A DNA stretch of 64,000 nucleotides from Pseudomonas sp. HS6 (GCF_023375815.1 NZ_CP067412.1:1736001-1800000); one strand, 5' to 3'; shown: positions 43,266 to 52,749, counted from the stretch's first letter. Program-made: numbers and translations. The notes: a model not told the origin generated them from the sequence alone.

Positions 43266-43874
43266 TCATGCCGCGACGGGTACGCCACTGTGGAAGCGGA
43301 ATTCCTCGTCCGGCGATTCAATCAGGTCCTGCTCGGCGGCGCGGACTCTCTCGATCACTTGAGCGATGTCTTTGGCGTCGCCGTACTGGTAGGCCAGTTT
43401 CAGATAACCCTGGAAATGCCGGGCCTCGCTCTTCAGCAGGCCGAAGTAGAACTTGCCGAGTTCTTCGTCCAGATGCGGCACCAGCGCTTCGAACCGCTCG
43501 CAGCTGCGCGCTTCGATGAAGGCGCCGACCACCAGGGTGTCGACCAGTTTTACCGGTTCGTGGCTGCGCACCACTTTGCGCAGGCTCGAGGCATAACGGC
43601 CGGCGTGGAGCTGGCGCAGTTCGATCTTGCGCCGTTTCATGATGCGCATGACCTGTTCGTGGTGCACCAGTTCTTCCCGGGCCAGACGCGACATCATGTT
43701 GATCAGATCGACGTGGGAATGGTACTTGGCGATCAGGCTCAACGCGGTGCTGGCGGCCTTGAACTCGCAGTTCTTGTGGTCGATCAGCAGGGTTTCCTGA
43801 TCGGCCAGCGCGGCCTGGACCCAGGCGTCAGGCGTGCGGCAACCAAGGAATTCGTGGATTTCGGGAAGGATCAT
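43266..43874 (-). CDS. miaE: tRNA-(ms2io6A37) hydroxylase MiaE
   Basis: This non-heme diiron oxygenase hydroxylates the isopentenyl group of ms2i6A37 in tRNA and needs oxygen. The start MILPEIHEFLGCRTPDAWV (43874) gives 202 residues. Glu/His ligands appear in the ferritin-like helices: CEFKAAS, LAREELVHHEQV, EARSCERFEAL and KSEARHFQGYL. It is divergent from the ANR-driven usp gene. Confidence 0.92.
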   Translation of the reverse strand: MILPEIHEFLGCRTPDAWVQAALADQETLLIDHKNCEFKAASTALSLIAKYHSHVDLINMMSRLAREELVHHEQVMRIMKRRKIELRQLHAGRYASSLRKVVRSHEPVKLVDTLVVGAFIEARSCERFEALVPHLDEELGKFYFGLLKSEARHFQGYLKLAYQYGDAKDIAQVIERVRAAEQDLIESPDEEFRFHSGVPVAA

Positions 43875-43951
43875 GGGGCTCACGGTCAAAAGGTGTTCGA
43901 GCGAAGGGCGCCGATTATACCGGCCTGCCCGCAGACCACCAGCCGCTCGCG

Positions 43952-43994
43952 TTGATATGCATCAAGTCGCAGACGGATGAGCAGCAACTATAGT
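43952..43994 (+). promoter_or_regulatory. ANR/FNR box and promoter of the usp gene
   Basis: TTGATATGCATCAA (43952-43965) is a perfect TTGAT-N4-ATCAA ANR box, centred at 43958.5. A -10-like TATAGT lies at 43989-43994, giving an expected start near 44000; the box centre would then be at -41.5, the exact class II position for FNR-type activators. The usp ATG is at 44034. Confidence 0.85.
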
Positions 43995-44033
43995 TGTGCA
44001 ACGCCGTGCCTTTTCATTGCTGGAGACTCACTC

Positions 44034-44897
44034 ATGCAAGCCATTCGCAGCATTCTGGTGGTCATCGAACCCGAACACGCGGAAAGCCTGGCGCTCAAGC
44101 GCGCCAAGCTGATCGCCGGGGTGACCCAGGCCCATCTGCACCTGTTGGTCTGCGACAAGAAGCACGATCACGCCGGCATGCTCAGCGTGCTAAAAGCCGC
44201 GCTTTTGGCGGACGGCTACAGCGTCACCACCGAACAGGCGTGGAACGAGAGCCTGCACGAAACCATCATCGATGTGCAGCAGGCCGAAGGCTGCGGTCTG
44301 GTGGTCAAGCAGCATTTCCCCGACAGTTCGCTGAAAAAAGCCCTGCTGACCCCGGCAGACTGGAAACTGCTGCGCCACTGCCCTACCCCGGTGCTGCTGG
44401 TGAAAACCTCCGCTTCCTGGAAAGACCGAGTGATTCTGGCCGCTGTCGATGTAGGTAATGCCGACGGCGAACACCGCCACCTGCACACCACCATTATCGA
44501 CCACGGCTACGACATCGCCAGCCTGGCCAAAGGGCATCTGCACGTGATTACCGCCCATCCGTCACCGATGCTTTCAGCGGCGGACCCGACCTTCCAGCTC
44601 AAGGAAACCATCGAGGCGCGCTATCGCGAGCAATGCCGGGCGTTTCAGGCTGAATTCGATGTCGACGACGAGCATCTGCATGTCGAGGAAGGCCCGGCGG
44701 ATGTGCTGATTCCGTTCATGGCGCACAAGCTGCAGGCGGCCGTGACCGTGATTGGCACCGTGGCGCGTACCGGTTTGTCAGGGGCGCTGATCGGCAATAC
44801 CGCCGAAGTGGTGCTGGATGCGCTGGAAAGTGATGTGCTGGTGCTCAAGCCGCAGGAGGTTGAAGACCATTTGGTCGAGTTGGCGGTGAAGCACTGA
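44034..44897 (+). CDS. Tandem universal stress protein (UspE-like)
   Basis: The 287-residue cytosolic protein has two Usp domains in tandem (about 1-140 and 150-287). The second is marked by VIGTVARTGLSGALIGNTAEVVLDALESDVLVLKP, with the G-x2-G-x9-G(S/T) ATP-binding pattern. The start MQAIRSILVVIEPEHAESLALKRAK at 44034 has GGAG. A longer frame from 43977 would cover the promoter. The ANR box upstream points to induction at low oxygen, as known for Usp genes in P. aeruginosa anaerobic survival. Confidence 0.9.
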   Translation: MQAIRSILVVIEPEHAESLALKRAKLIAGVTQAHLHLLVCDKKHDHAGMLSVLKAALLADGYSVTTEQAWNESLHETIIDVQQAEGCGLVVKQHFPDSSLKKALLTPADWKLLRHCPTPVLLVKTSASWKDRVILAAVDVGNADGEHRHLHTTIIDHGYDIASLAKGHLHVITAHPSPMLSAADPTFQLKETIEARYREQCRAFQAEFDVDDEHLHVEEGPADVLIPFMAHKLQAAVTVIGTVARTGLSGALIGNTAEVVLDALESDVLVLKPQEVEDHLVELAVKH

Positions 44898-44921
44898 TCA
44901 TTGTGGCGCCAATAAGGCCGT

Positions 44922-45014
44922 CATCGCTGGCAAGCCAGCTCCCACAGGGACTTCGGTGTGCCCTCCATGGAGGGCATTACACCATCAGTGTGGGAGCTGG
45001 CTTGCCAGCGATAG
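44922..45014. repeat. REP pair (BIME-like)
   Basis: Inverted REPs TCATCGCTGGCAAGCCAGCT... (from about 44921) and TGTGGGAGCTGGCTTGCCAGCGAT (44990-45013) flank about 40 bp. They match the element at 33625-33730 and lie between convergent usp and DUF1289 genes. Confidence 0.8.
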
Positions 45015-45021
45015 CAATAGA

Positions 45022-45492
45022 TCAGTCGCCGAGGGCATCCTTGAGGAAACCCGGTGCGATGTAGCGCTGATAGTGCGCTTCCGACAGCAGGAAAAATTCC
45101 CGATCAATGGCATCGCGCAGTTCCGGCAGGTTCCAGTCGCGAAACTCCGGCAGCAACACCATCCCGTAGGCTTCCAGATTAATGATCACCCGCGCGCCAC
45201 GAGCGATCAGTTGATAAGCCCAGCAATATTGCGATTGATGCGGCACGAAGCGGATCTTGCGCTGCTCAAGCTGCTGGCGCAGGCGCGCCGGATCGAAGAC
45301 TTCGACCTTGCTGGCCATCACTTGTGACAGCAATTGCTCAAGACGCAGCCACACCGCGCGCTTTTCCTCCTCGTTGTAACCGTTCCAGTGAATCACTTCG
45401 TGGTGGAAACGCTTGCAGCCACGGCACACCAGATCACCGTAAACAGTGGAGCAGAGGCCGACGCAGGGGGTCTTGATGGTCTGATTGGGCAT
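45022..45492 (-). CDS. DUF1289 domain protein
   Basis: The start MPNQTIKTPCVGLCSTVYGDLVCRGCKRF at 45492 gives 156 residues. The N-terminal DUF1289 module carries four Cys (CVGLCSTVYGDLVCRGC), a probable metal-binding or Fe-S motif. The rest is a soluble C-terminal extension of about 100 residues (VEVFDPARLRQQLEQRKIRFVPHQSQYCWAYQLIARG). Many family members are only about 60-80 residues, so this is a longer form. Function unknown. It is divergent from acnB over a 469-bp gap. Confidence 0.82.
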   Translation of the reverse strand: MPNQTIKTPCVGLCSTVYGDLVCRGCKRFHHEVIHWNGYNEEEKRAVWLRLEQLLSQVMASKVEVFDPARLRQQLEQRKIRFVPHQSQYCWAYQLIARGARVIINLEAYGMVLLPEFRDWNLPELRDAIDREFFLLSEAHYQRYIAPGFLKDALGD

Positions 45493-45640
45493 AGAATGGG
45501 CAAAACACTTGAAACGCGGAACAGGTCGGCATGTTAGCCCTTTGTCCGGCATTCATCACCCCTCAAACGTCAGGGACAAGTGCTGGATCAAGGTTTGCCC
45601 CACCCGCGTACAACGCAACCAAAGTCCAATAGAGCGCGAC

Positions 45641-45669
45641 TTACCTTTAAATTTTTTTTGCCGTAGAAT
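45641..45669 (+). promoter_or_regulatory. Probable sigma70 promoter of acnB
   Basis: TTACCT (45641-45646) and TAGAAT (45664-45669) are 17 bp apart, with an A/T-rich spacer (TTTAAATTTTTTTT). Transcription would begin near 45676. Confidence 0.55.
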
Positions 45670-45700
45670 CAGCCAGCCTTTTTAGGCGCCAATGTCCGTT

Positions 45701-45841
45701 AGAAGCTGTTTTCAAAGCGTCACGAGCACAGTCGTTCCTTCAGAGCGGTGTTGGCGAAGGGTTTTTCCAGCGGGGAAAAGCCCAACGCCAACCCTCATCA
45801 GCTCCCCGTTCTGCAGGCGTAAAACTTTGAAAGCAGCTTCT
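45701..45841. repeat. Nested inverted repeat in the acnB leader
   Basis: Outer arms AGAAGCTGTTTTCAAAG (45701-45717) and CTTTGAAAGCAGCTTCT (45825-45841) pair with one mismatch. Inside, GTTGGCG (45750-45756) pairs with CGCCAAC (45786-45792), and GGGTTTTTCC pairs with GGGAAAAGCCC. In RNA this would make a long stem with a branched hairpin before acnB. It may be a regulatory 5' structure or a repeat element. Confidence 0.6.
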
Positions 45842-45961
45842 GTAAGGAATTGCCGGTAATTCTGGCCGAACGACCCACAACGTCGTGAGGAGCATGAGTA
45901 CGGCAATTTCGGGATGAGCGTCCCGGACACCCATTTGGGACCACTGATGAGGGTAATAACT

Positions 45962-48571
45962 GTGCTTGAAGCCTACCGCAAACATATCGAAGAGCGTGCA
46001 GCCCTGGGTATCGTTCCCCAGCCGCTTAACGCCGAACAAACTGCAGGCCTGGTCGAGCTGCTGAAGAATCCTCCGGCTGGCGAAGAAGCTTTCCTCGTTG
46101 ACCTGATCACCAATCGCATTCCACCAGGCGTGGACGAAGCGGCCTACGTCAAGGCCGGTTTCCTGTCTGCTCTGGCCAAGGGCGAAGTCTCCTCCCCTCT
46201 GCTGGACAAGAAGCGCGCTGTAGAGCTGCTCGGCACCATGCAGGGCGGCTACAACATCGTGACCCTGGTCGACCTGCTGGACAACGCCGAGCTGGCGCCA
46301 GTGGCTGCCGAAGAACTCAAGCACACCCTGCTGATGTTCGATGCCTTCCACGACGTGGCTGAAAAAGCCAAGAACGGCAACGTTCACGCCAAGGCCGTGC
46401 TGCAATCCTGGGCTGACGGCGAATGGTTCAAGAAGCGCCCTGTGCTGGCCGACAAGATCAGCCTGCGCGTCTTCAAGGTGACCGGCGAAACCAACACCGA
46501 CGACCTGTCCCCTGCTCCAGACGCCTGGTCGCGTCCAGACATCCCGCTGCACGCCCTGGCCATGCTGAAAATGGCCCGTGACGGCATCGTTCCGGACGAG
46601 CAAGGCAAGACCGGCCCGATGAAGCAGATCGAAGCCATGCGCGGCGAAGGCTTCCCGATCGCCTACGTCGGTGACGTGGTCGGTACTGGTTCCTCGCGTA
46701 AATCGGCTACCAACTCGGTCCTGTGGTTCTTCGGCGACGACATCCCTTACGTGCCGAACAAGCGCGGCGGCGGTTTCTGCTTCGGCAGCAAAATCGCTCC
46801 GATCTTCTACAACACCATGGAAGATGCCGGCGCACTGCCAATCGAGTTCGACGTTTCCAACATGAACATGGGCGACGTGATCGACCTGTACCCGCATGCT
46901 GGCAAAGTCACCAAGCACAACAGCGACGAAGTCCTGACCACCTTCGAAATGAAGACCCCGGTTCTGCTGGACGAAGTTCGCGCTGGCGGCCGTATCCCGC
47001 TGATCATCGGCCGTGGCCTGACCGAGAAGGCTCGCGCCGAACTGGGTCTGCCTGCGTTCGATCTGTTCAAGAAGCCTGAAGCTCCGGCCGAAAGCACCAA
47101 GGGTTTCACCCTGGCGCAGAAAATGGTCGGCAAGGCTTGCGGTCTGGCAGAAGGCAAAGGCGTTCGTCCTGGCACCTACTGCGAACCGAAGATGACCACC
47201 GTAGGTTCTCAGGACACCACCGGTCCGATGACCCGTGACGAACTGAAAGACCTGGCGTGCCTGGGCTTCTCCGCTGATCTGGTGATGCAGTCCTTCTGCC
47301 ACACCGCGGCTTATCCAAAGCCGATCGACGTGACTACCCACCACACCCTGCCTGACTTCATCATGACCCGTGGCGGCGTTTCCCTGCGTCCGGGCGACGG
47401 CATCATCCACTCGTGGCTGAACCGCATGCTGCTGCCGGACACCGTGGGTACTGGTGGTGACTCGCACACCCGTTTCCCGATGGGCATCTCGTTCCCGGCC
47501 GGTTCCGGTCTGGTCGCGTTCGCCGCAGCCACCGGCGTCATGCCGCTGGACATGCCGGAATCGATCCTGGTGCGCTTCAAAGGCAAAATGAAACCTGGCA
47601 TCACCCTGCGTGATCTGGTTCATGCCATTCCTTACTTCGCTATCCAGAACGGTCTGCTGACCGTCGAGAAGAAAGGCAAGAAAAACGCCTTCTCCGGCCG
47701 CATCCTGGAAATCGAAGGCCTGGAAGGTCTGACCCTGGAACAGGCTTTCGAACTGTCCGACGCTTCGGCCGAACGTTCGGCTGCCGGTTGCACCATCAAA
47801 CTGTCGAAAGAGTCGATCACCGAGTACCTGAACTCCAACATCACCCTGCTGCGCTGGATGATCGGCGAAGGCTACGGCGATGCACGTACTCTGGAACGTC
47901 GTGCTCAAGCGATGGAAGCCTGGGTTGCCAACCCGGAACTGATGGAAGCCGATGCCGACGCCGAATACGCCGAAATCATCGAAATCGATCTGGCCGACAT
48001 CAGCGAGCCTGTACTGTGCGCGCCGAACGACCCGGACGACGCCCGTCTGCTGTCCAGCGTTGCTGGCGAGAAGATCGACGAAGTGTTCATCGGTTCGTGC
48101 ATGACCAACATCGGTCACTTCCGCGCTGCCGGTAAACTGCTGGATCAGGTCAAGGGTCAGCTGCCAACCCGTCTGTGGCTGTCGCCGCCGACCAAAATGG
48201 ACGCTCACCAGCTGACCGAAGAAGGCTACTACGGCATCTACGGCAAGGCCGGCGCTCGCATGGAAATGCCAGGCTGCTCGCTGTGCATGGGTAACCAGGC
48301 ACGCGTTGAACCGAACAGCACCGTGGTGTCGACTTCGACCCGTAACTTCCCGAACCGTCTGGGCGACGGCGCGAACGTTTACCTGGCTTCGGCTGAGCTG
48401 GCGTCCGTTGCTTCGATCCTGGGTCGCCTGCCGACCGTCGAGGAGTACATGGAATACGCTGGCAAGATCGACAGCATGGCGGCCGACGTTTACCGCTACC
48501 TGTCCTTCGACCAGATTGCCGAGTTCCGTGAAGCTGCTGCGAACGCCAACATTCCGGTCGTTCAAGCCTAA
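45962..48571 (+). CDS. acnB: Aconitate hydratase B
   Basis: AcnB isomerises citrate and isocitrate in the TCA cycle. The 869-residue protein starts at GTG 45962 ([44 protein letters not shown]), the known AcnB N-terminus, with GAGGG 9 bases upstream. An in-frame ATG at 45914 adds 16 residues without similarity. The Fe-S ligands lie in [14 protein letters not shown] and [16 protein letters not shown], and the substrate loop in [38 protein letters not shown]. In P. aeruginosa acnB is under iron-linked sRNA control. Confidence 0.96.
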   Translation: MLEAYRKHIEERAALGIVPQPLNAEQTAGLVELLKNPPAGEEAFLVDLITNRIPPGVDEAAYVKAGFLSALAKGEVSSPLLDKKRAVELLGTMQGGYNIVTLVDLLDNAELAPVAAEELKHTLLMFDAFHDVAEKAKNGNVHAKAVLQSWADGEWFKKRPVLADKISLRVFKVTGETNTDDLSPAPDAWSRPDIPLHALAMLKMARDGIVPDEQGKTGPMKQIEAMRGEGFPIAYVGDVVGTGSSRKSATNSVLWFFGDDIPYVPNKRGGGFCFGSKIAPIFYNTMEDAGALPIEFDVSNMNMGDVIDLYPHAGKVTKHNSDEVLTTFEMKTPVLLDEVRAGGRIPLIIGRGLTEKARAELGLPAFDLFKKPEAPAESTKGFTLAQKMVGKACGLAEGKGVRPGTYCEPKMTTVGSQDTTGPMTRDELKDLACLGFSADLVMQSFCHTAAYPKPIDVTTHHTLPDFIMTRGGVSLRPGDGIIHSWLNRMLLPDTVGTGGDSHTRFPMGISFPAGSGLVAFAAATGVMPLDMPESILVRFKGKMKPGITLRDLVHAIPYFAIQNGLLTVEKKGKKNAFSGRILEIEGLEGLTLEQAFELSDASAERSAAGCTIKLSKESITEYLNSNITLLRWMIGEGYGDARTLERRAQAMEAWVANPELMEADADAEYAEIIEIDLADISEPVLCAPNDPDDARLLSSVAGEKIDEVFIGSCMTNIGHFRAAGKLLDQVKGQLPTRLWLSPPTKMDAHQLTEEGYYGIYGKAGARMEMPGCSLCMGNQARVEPNSTVVSTSTRNFPNRLGDGANVYLASAELASVASILGRLPTVEEYMEYAGKIDSMAADVYRYLSFDQIAEFREAAANANIPVVQA

Positions 48572-48586
48572 CGCTGCAACGCAATG

Positions 48587-48625
48587 AAAAACGCCGCCCA
48601 TCGTGAGATGAGCGGCGTTTTTTTT
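48587..48625 (+). terminator. Rho-independent terminator of acnB
   Basis: AAAAACGCCGC (48587-48597) pairs with GCGGCGTTTTT (48612-48622) with an inner CAT/ATG pairing, followed by a T-run. The T-run ends 15 bp before the stop of the opposing SulP gene. Confidence 0.92.
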
Positions 48626-48639
48626 ATGCCTCCGGAAAC

Positions 48640-50304
48640 TCACGCATTCAGTTTGAGTGCCTGCTGTACCGCCTCGTCCACACTCAAACCGCTCAGCAAC
48701 ACCTGCTCGCGTTCCAGCTCTGGCAATTGCGCCAGCACCGTTTGCGCCTGATGTTTGAGGCGCGCCAGAATCAACAGCTTGTCTTCGGCCCGCACCTGCA
48801 GGAAAAACGCTTCCAGCGCTTCGATGCTGGTGCCGTCCAGGTCCGGCGACTCTTCCAGACTCAGGATGATCGTGTGCACCACCGCCGGCGCATGACGAGC
48901 CAGCCGCAGCGCGCCGCCGAGAATGCGCTCCACGTTAGCGAAAAACAGCGCCTCGCTCGGCCGGACAATCAACACGCCGGGAACTTCCCGGGCATCCGGA
49001 TGGCGTTGCATGTCGACATAATCGTGACCGCCGCCCATTTGCCCCAGCACCTGGATATCCGCCGATGACATCTGCTTGAGCATCAGCACCACGCTGATCG
49101 CCACCGCCAGCAACAAACCGTCGAGCACACCCAGTACCAACACCGCCGCCACGGCGCAGATCACCAACAAGCGATCGCGGCGCCAGATGAAGTAGCGGCC
49201 CAGTGGTTGCAAGCTCAACGCCCGTCCCAAGGCGTGAATCACGATGGCGGCCAGTACCGGTTCCGGTGTCAGGGCGATGTATGGCAACACAGTCAACACA
49301 ATCAGCAGCACCACTACCGCCGCAACAATACCGGCCAATCGCGATGTAGCCCCCGCCGCTTCGTTAGCGGATGTCGCGGAATACCCCGCTCCGGCAGGCA
49401 TGCCGTGAAACAGCCCCGACAACAGATTGGACGCGCCCAGCGCCAGCAGATCGCGATTCGAAGACACCCGGTCGCCATGCTTCAGGGCAAACGAGCTGAT
49501 CGAGCCATAGGATTCGGCATACAGAATCATCACCATGGCAAACGCCAGTTCACCCAGACGCAGCCAATCGGCAAAAGGCATATTCGGCAACTGCGGCATC
49601 TCCAGCGCCAAGTCGATGACTCCGATCAGCTTCACTCCGTGGTCCGGCAGATTCAGCCATTGGCTGGCGGCGATTCCCAATGCGACAACAATCAATCCAC
49701 CCGGCACCCGGCGAAAACGGGCGCAGGCCATCAGCACCAGCAATGCCACCAGCGCGACCCCGGCACCCGCCAGGTTCCATTTCGGCCACTGCTCAATCAA
49801 CTGCGGCAGGAAGCGAACCAGGTTGCTCTCTGTCAGGTGGACATCGACGACGCTCGCCACCTGTTTGAGGATGATCGTCACTGCCAGTCCCAAGGCAAAC
49901 CCGCGCAACACCGGTTTGGCAATGAATGAAGTGACGCTGCCGAGCTTGAAAAGCCCCGCCAGCAGAAACAGCACGCCGGTCATCAACACCAGACCGACCG
50001 CCAGGCTCAGGCGTAATGCCGGGTCGCCGCCAGCCAGCGAAGCCGTCGCCGCCGCCAGTACCGCTGCCGAGGATGAAGTGGCCGAAACCACGGCAAACCG
50101 ACTGGTGCCCATCAGTGCGTAACACAGGAGTCCGGCGAACAACGCGATCACCCCGGCCTGGGGTGGTAACGCGGCAATGCTGGAATAGGCCACGGCCTCG
50201 GGCAGTAACAGGCCGGCAATCGACAATCCGGCCAGCAGATCCTGACTTCGGCTTTGCACTTCAGGTCGGGAAGCGGCGCTCAGCGGTTCAGTTGACAATC
50301 GCAC
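48640..50304 (-). CDS. SulP-family anion transporter with STAS domain
   Basis: The 554-residue protein starts at GTG 50304 (MRLSTEPLSAASRPEVQSRSQDLLAGLSIAGLLLPEAVAYSSIAALPPQAG), the SulP helix 1 region. It has about 11-14 membrane segments with the SulP signature SATSSSAAVLAAATAS, the GMPAGAGYSATSANEAAGATSRLAGIVAA stretch and a C-terminal STAS domain (about 430-554: GVLIVRPSEALFFANVERIL, LEESPDLDGTSIEALEAFF). It is a bicarbonate or sulfate class anion carrier; substrate unknown. Its start overlaps the ParB-like gene stop by 17 bases, so the two are coupled. Confidence 0.87.
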   Translation of the reverse strand: MRLSTEPLSAASRPEVQSRSQDLLAGLSIAGLLLPEAVAYSSIAALPPQAGVIALFAGLLCYALMGTSRFAVVSATSSSAAVLAAATASLAGGDPALRLSLAVGLVLMTGVLFLLAGLFKLGSVTSFIAKPVLRGFALGLAVTIILKQVASVVDVHLTESNLVRFLPQLIEQWPKWNLAGAGVALVALLVLMACARFRRVPGGLIVVALGIAASQWLNLPDHGVKLIGVIDLALEMPQLPNMPFADWLRLGELAFAMVMILYAESYGSISSFALKHGDRVSSNRDLLALGASNLLSGLFHGMPAGAGYSATSANEAAGATSRLAGIVAAVVVLLIVLTVLPYIALTPEPVLAAIVIHALGRALSLQPLGRYFIWRRDRLLVICAVAAVLVLGVLDGLLLAVAISVVLMLKQMSSADIQVLGQMGGGHDYVDMQRHPDAREVPGVLIVRPSEALFFANVERILGGALRLARHAPAVVHTIILSLEESPDLDGTSIEALEAFFLQVRAEDKLLILARLKHQAQTVLAQLPELEREQVLLSGLSVDEAVQQALKLNA

Positions 50305-50905
50305 CCACCCACCCCGGCAGATACCGAGCCTCCTGGCTGCGCGCCAGGTTCATGGCTTTGGTCTGCAATTTCGGGCTCAGATCGTTGATCTGGTCGCTGG
50401 CGATGCGGCTGCGAAAGAAGTCCGCCCAGAGGAATTCGCTGTAGGGCGTGGCGTCCTTGGCGTAGCCACCGGCCCGGCGCAAGCGTCCGGCAAGGCTGCG
50501 ATAAGGATCGTCCTGCAGATCGACGATGGATTTGGGAATGGCTTCGAACGTGCGTCGGGCACCGCGTCCATCATAGGGATGCGCCCACTGGTTGAAGTTC
50601 ATCACGCTCCAGAATGTCACCGGATCAACAAATGAAAGATCCTTGAGCACCAGCAAGGAAGCCTTCTTGACCTCTTCCTGAATCAGCGCAAGTCCAAAGT
50701 GGTGGTGATCGACGATGTAATAGACGCCCTCAGGCCCCAGCACACTGGGAAACCAGTGATTATCCAGCGCTGCCGCCCGCTCCTTGCGTTTGAGTTTCTT
50801 CCATTCCTGGCGCTTGTCGGCGACTTCGGCGAGACCGACCGTGAGCTGAGTGGGATGGAGTTTTTCCAGTTTGGCGCTGATCAGTTGCGGTCGGGCACGA
50901 GGCAT
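50288..50905 (-). CDS. ParB-like family protein
   Basis: The start MPRARPQLISAKLEKLHPTQLTVGLAEV at 50905 gives 205 residues. It matches ParB-like (ParBc_2/COG4318) proteins: KLEKLHPTQLTVGLAEVADKRQEWKKL, GVYYIVDHHHFGLALIQE with the DHHH motif, and a C-terminal region ending EARYLPGWVGAIVN. These are not ParA-linked partition proteins and their role is unclear; the DHHH may bind metal or nucleotide. GGAG lies before the ATG. It overlaps and precedes sulP. Confidence 0.75.
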   Translation of the reverse strand: MPRARPQLISAKLEKLHPTQLTVGLAEVADKRQEWKKLKRKERAAALDNHWFPSVLGPEGVYYIVDHHHFGLALIQEEVKKASLLVLKDLSFVDPVTFWSVMNFNQWAHPYDGRGARRTFEAIPKSIVDLQDDPYRSLAGRLRRAGGYAKDATPYSEFLWADFFRSRIASDQINDLSPKLQTKAMNLARSQEARYLPGWVGAIVN

Positions 50906-50993
50906 GAGGCATCTCCGGGGAAAAGTGCCTTTCAAGCGTAGCCGTTTCTGCCTTGGGATGTGTGCCTTGGATCAGGCACTGGGGAGGTCTTGC

Positions 50994-51022
50994 AAAAGCG
51001 GGGGCGAATCGCTCGCCCCCGC
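50994..51022 (-). terminator. Rho-independent terminator of the serine-type transporter gene
   Basis: GCGGGGGCGA (50998-51007) pairs with TCGCCCCCGC (51013-51022) around a 5-base loop; on the minus strand TTTTGC follows the stem. It lies 20 bp past the leftward transporter stop. Confidence 0.85.
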
Positions 51023-51042
51023 CTGATGCTGCTGGCCCGGAA

Positions 51043-52323
51043 TCAAGCCGTCAGCGAGTAGATCAACGCCGAGATAGCCACCAGGCCGACAGCGGTGACA
51101 AACACGTTCGACGCCTGACCACGATAGCGGGCCATCGCCGGCACCTTGCGAATCGCGTACATCGGCATCAGGAACAGGATCGCGGCGATGACCGGGCCAC
51201 CGATCGTCTCGATCATGCCGAGGATGCTCGGGTTCAGGGTCGCAACGATCCAGCACACCACCAGCATGAACGCCGCAACAATGCGATCCAGCGCCTTGGC
51301 GCCCGGGCGTTTGCCGCTCTTGACGATCAAACCTTTAAGGCCTTCGCTGGCACCGATGTAGTGGCCGAGGAACGACTTGGAGATCGCCACGAACGCAATC
51401 AACGGCGCCGCGAAAGCGATGGTCGGGTTGCTGAAGTGGTTGGCCAGGTACGACAGGATCGACAGGTTCTGCGCCTTCGCTTCAGCCAGTTGCTCTGGCG
51501 ACAGCGTCAGCACGCAACTGAAGACGAAGAACAGCACCATCACCACCATCAGCAGGTGAGCGCGGCACAGGATCTGCGAGCTGCGCTCATCGGCGTGAAC
51601 GCCGTAGCGACGCTTCTGGTCCACGGCAAACGCCGAGATGATCGGTGAGTGGTTGAACGAGAACACCATCACCGGAATCGCCAGCCACAGCGTGTGCAGC
51701 AGCGCTGACGGCGCCGGCACCTGCGAGGCGGTGCTGAGGATGCCGCCGTTCCAGTGCGGAATCAGGTATACCCCCAGGAACAGCAGCGCAACGATGAATG
51801 GATAGACCATCAGGCTCATCGCCTTGACGATCACTTGCTCACCGCAGCGCACCACGGCCAGCAGGCCGAGGATCAGCCCGAACGACAGCAGCGCACGCGG
51901 TGGCGGCGTGATGTGCAATTGATGCTCGAGGAAACTGGCGACCGTGTTGGTCAAGCCAACGCTGTAGATCAGCAGAATCGGGAAGATCGCGAAGAAGTAC
52001 AGCAGCGTGATCAGCGCACCGGCCTTGATGCCGAAATGTTGTTCCACCACCTCAGTGATGTCGGCGCCTTCGCGACCGGAGAGCACGAAGCGGGTCAGGC
52101 CGCGGTGTGCGAAGAAGGTCATGGGGAAGGCCAGCAGCGCGAGGATCACCAGCGGCCAGAAGCCACCCAGACCTGCGTTGATCGGCAAAAACAGGGTGCC
52201 GGCGCCAATGGCCGTCCCAAACAGTCCCAACATCCAGGTAGTGTCATGGCGATTCCAGCTCGACAGTTCGGCTGGTGCTGCCGCTTCAAAGCGTTGTTCG
52301 ACGCTATTGGCCTGATCATTCAT
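51043..52323 (-). CDS. HAAAP-family amino acid (serine-type) transporter
   Basis: The start MNDQANSVEQRFEAAAPAELSSWNRHDTTWMLGLFGTAIGAGTLFLPINAGLGG at 52323 gives 426 residues with about eleven hydrophobic segments. The GLFGTAIGAGTLFLPI, FSFNHSPIISAFAVDQKRRYG and ISKSFLGHYIGASEGLKG stretches match the SdaC/serine permease branch of the HAAAP family. Substrate specificity is an inference. The frame extends to 52566 upstream without similarity; an in-frame ATG at 52341 is the nearest alternative. It is not clustered with a serine deaminase here. Confidence 0.83.
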   Translation of the reverse strand: MNDQANSVEQRFEAAAPAELSSWNRHDTTWMLGLFGTAIGAGTLFLPINAGLGGFWPLVILALLAFPMTFFAHRGLTRFVLSGREGADITEVVEQHFGIKAGALITLLYFFAIFPILLIYSVGLTNTVASFLEHQLHITPPPRALLSFGLILGLLAVVRCGEQVIVKAMSLMVYPFIVALLFLGVYLIPHWNGGILSTASQVPAPSALLHTLWLAIPVMVFSFNHSPIISAFAVDQKRRYGVHADERSSQILCRAHLLMVVMVLFFVFSCVLTLSPEQLAEAKAQNLSILSYLANHFSNPTIAFAAPLIAFVAISKSFLGHYIGASEGLKGLIVKSGKRPGAKALDRIVAAFMLVVCWIVATLNPSILGMIETIGGPVIAAILFLMPMYAIRKVPAMARYRGQASNVFVTAVGLVAISALIYSLTA

Positions 52324-52578
52324 CCGGTCGGATCTCCGCATTCCGGTCACTTGCCACTCGGTCAGGACGCGTCGGAAAAAACCGACAGACATGCTCCGGC
52401 CGAAACAGGGGCGCGATTCTCCGCGATAAATGAGCGGAAGCAAAGACTTAGCTGAGGAATGGTTGTGCGGAGCAGATCGGACGGTTGTCGTTTTTGGGAA
52501 AAAACCTGTCGGCGCCAGATACGCCAGATGTCGTTTTATGGCAAGTACCGGCGCCGAATGTGCCATGGCAAAATTCGA

Positions 52579-52749
52579 TCAAATCGATCGGGCCAATATG
52601 AAGCCAAGGGACATGCAAAAGATGCCCAGCCCCAGCAACCCCCAGATCGGGCGCATTTCTTTCTTGTTTTTTATACGTATTTTCTCGGCCCACTCATCGT
52701 GTTCCCGCTCCAGTTGTTCCATTCTGGCTTTGGCGTCATAGGTACTCAT
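52579..52749 (-). CDS. Small coiled-coil/single-helix membrane protein
   Basis: The start MSTYDAKARMEQLEREHDEW at 52749, with AAGGAAATCAAC just before the ATG, gives 56 residues. A charged amphipathic first half (likely coiled coil) is followed by one hydrophobic helix, IWGLLGLGIFCMSLGFILA, and a short RSI tail. Topology suggests N-in. I recognise no family. It lies 48 bp after the next small gene, on the same strand and with the same plan. The frame can be extended to 52770. Confidence 0.7.
   Translation of the reverse strand: MSTYDAKARMEQLEREHDEWAEKIRIKNKKEMRPIWGLLGLGIFCMSLGFILARSI

Larger units (their letters stand above)
45493..45961 (+). other. Long acnB upstream region
   Basis: No gene is convincing in this stretch; a promoter (45641-45669) and a nested stem-loop (45701-45841) are noted separately. 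The stretch between the DUF1289 start and the promoter is moderately GC-rich and featureless. The transcript leader of acnB would be about 285 bases, unusually long for this genome segment. Confidence 0.6.

Noticed and set aside
45740..48643. Leftward frame of about 967 codons opposite acnB
   Set aside because: Antisense to a certain aconitase gene; composition and absence of motifs mark it as a shadow.
52430..52741. Rightward 103-codon frame opposite the small membrane protein gene
   Set aside because: Overlaps a better supported gene on the other strand and has low-complexity Ser/Arg stretches.
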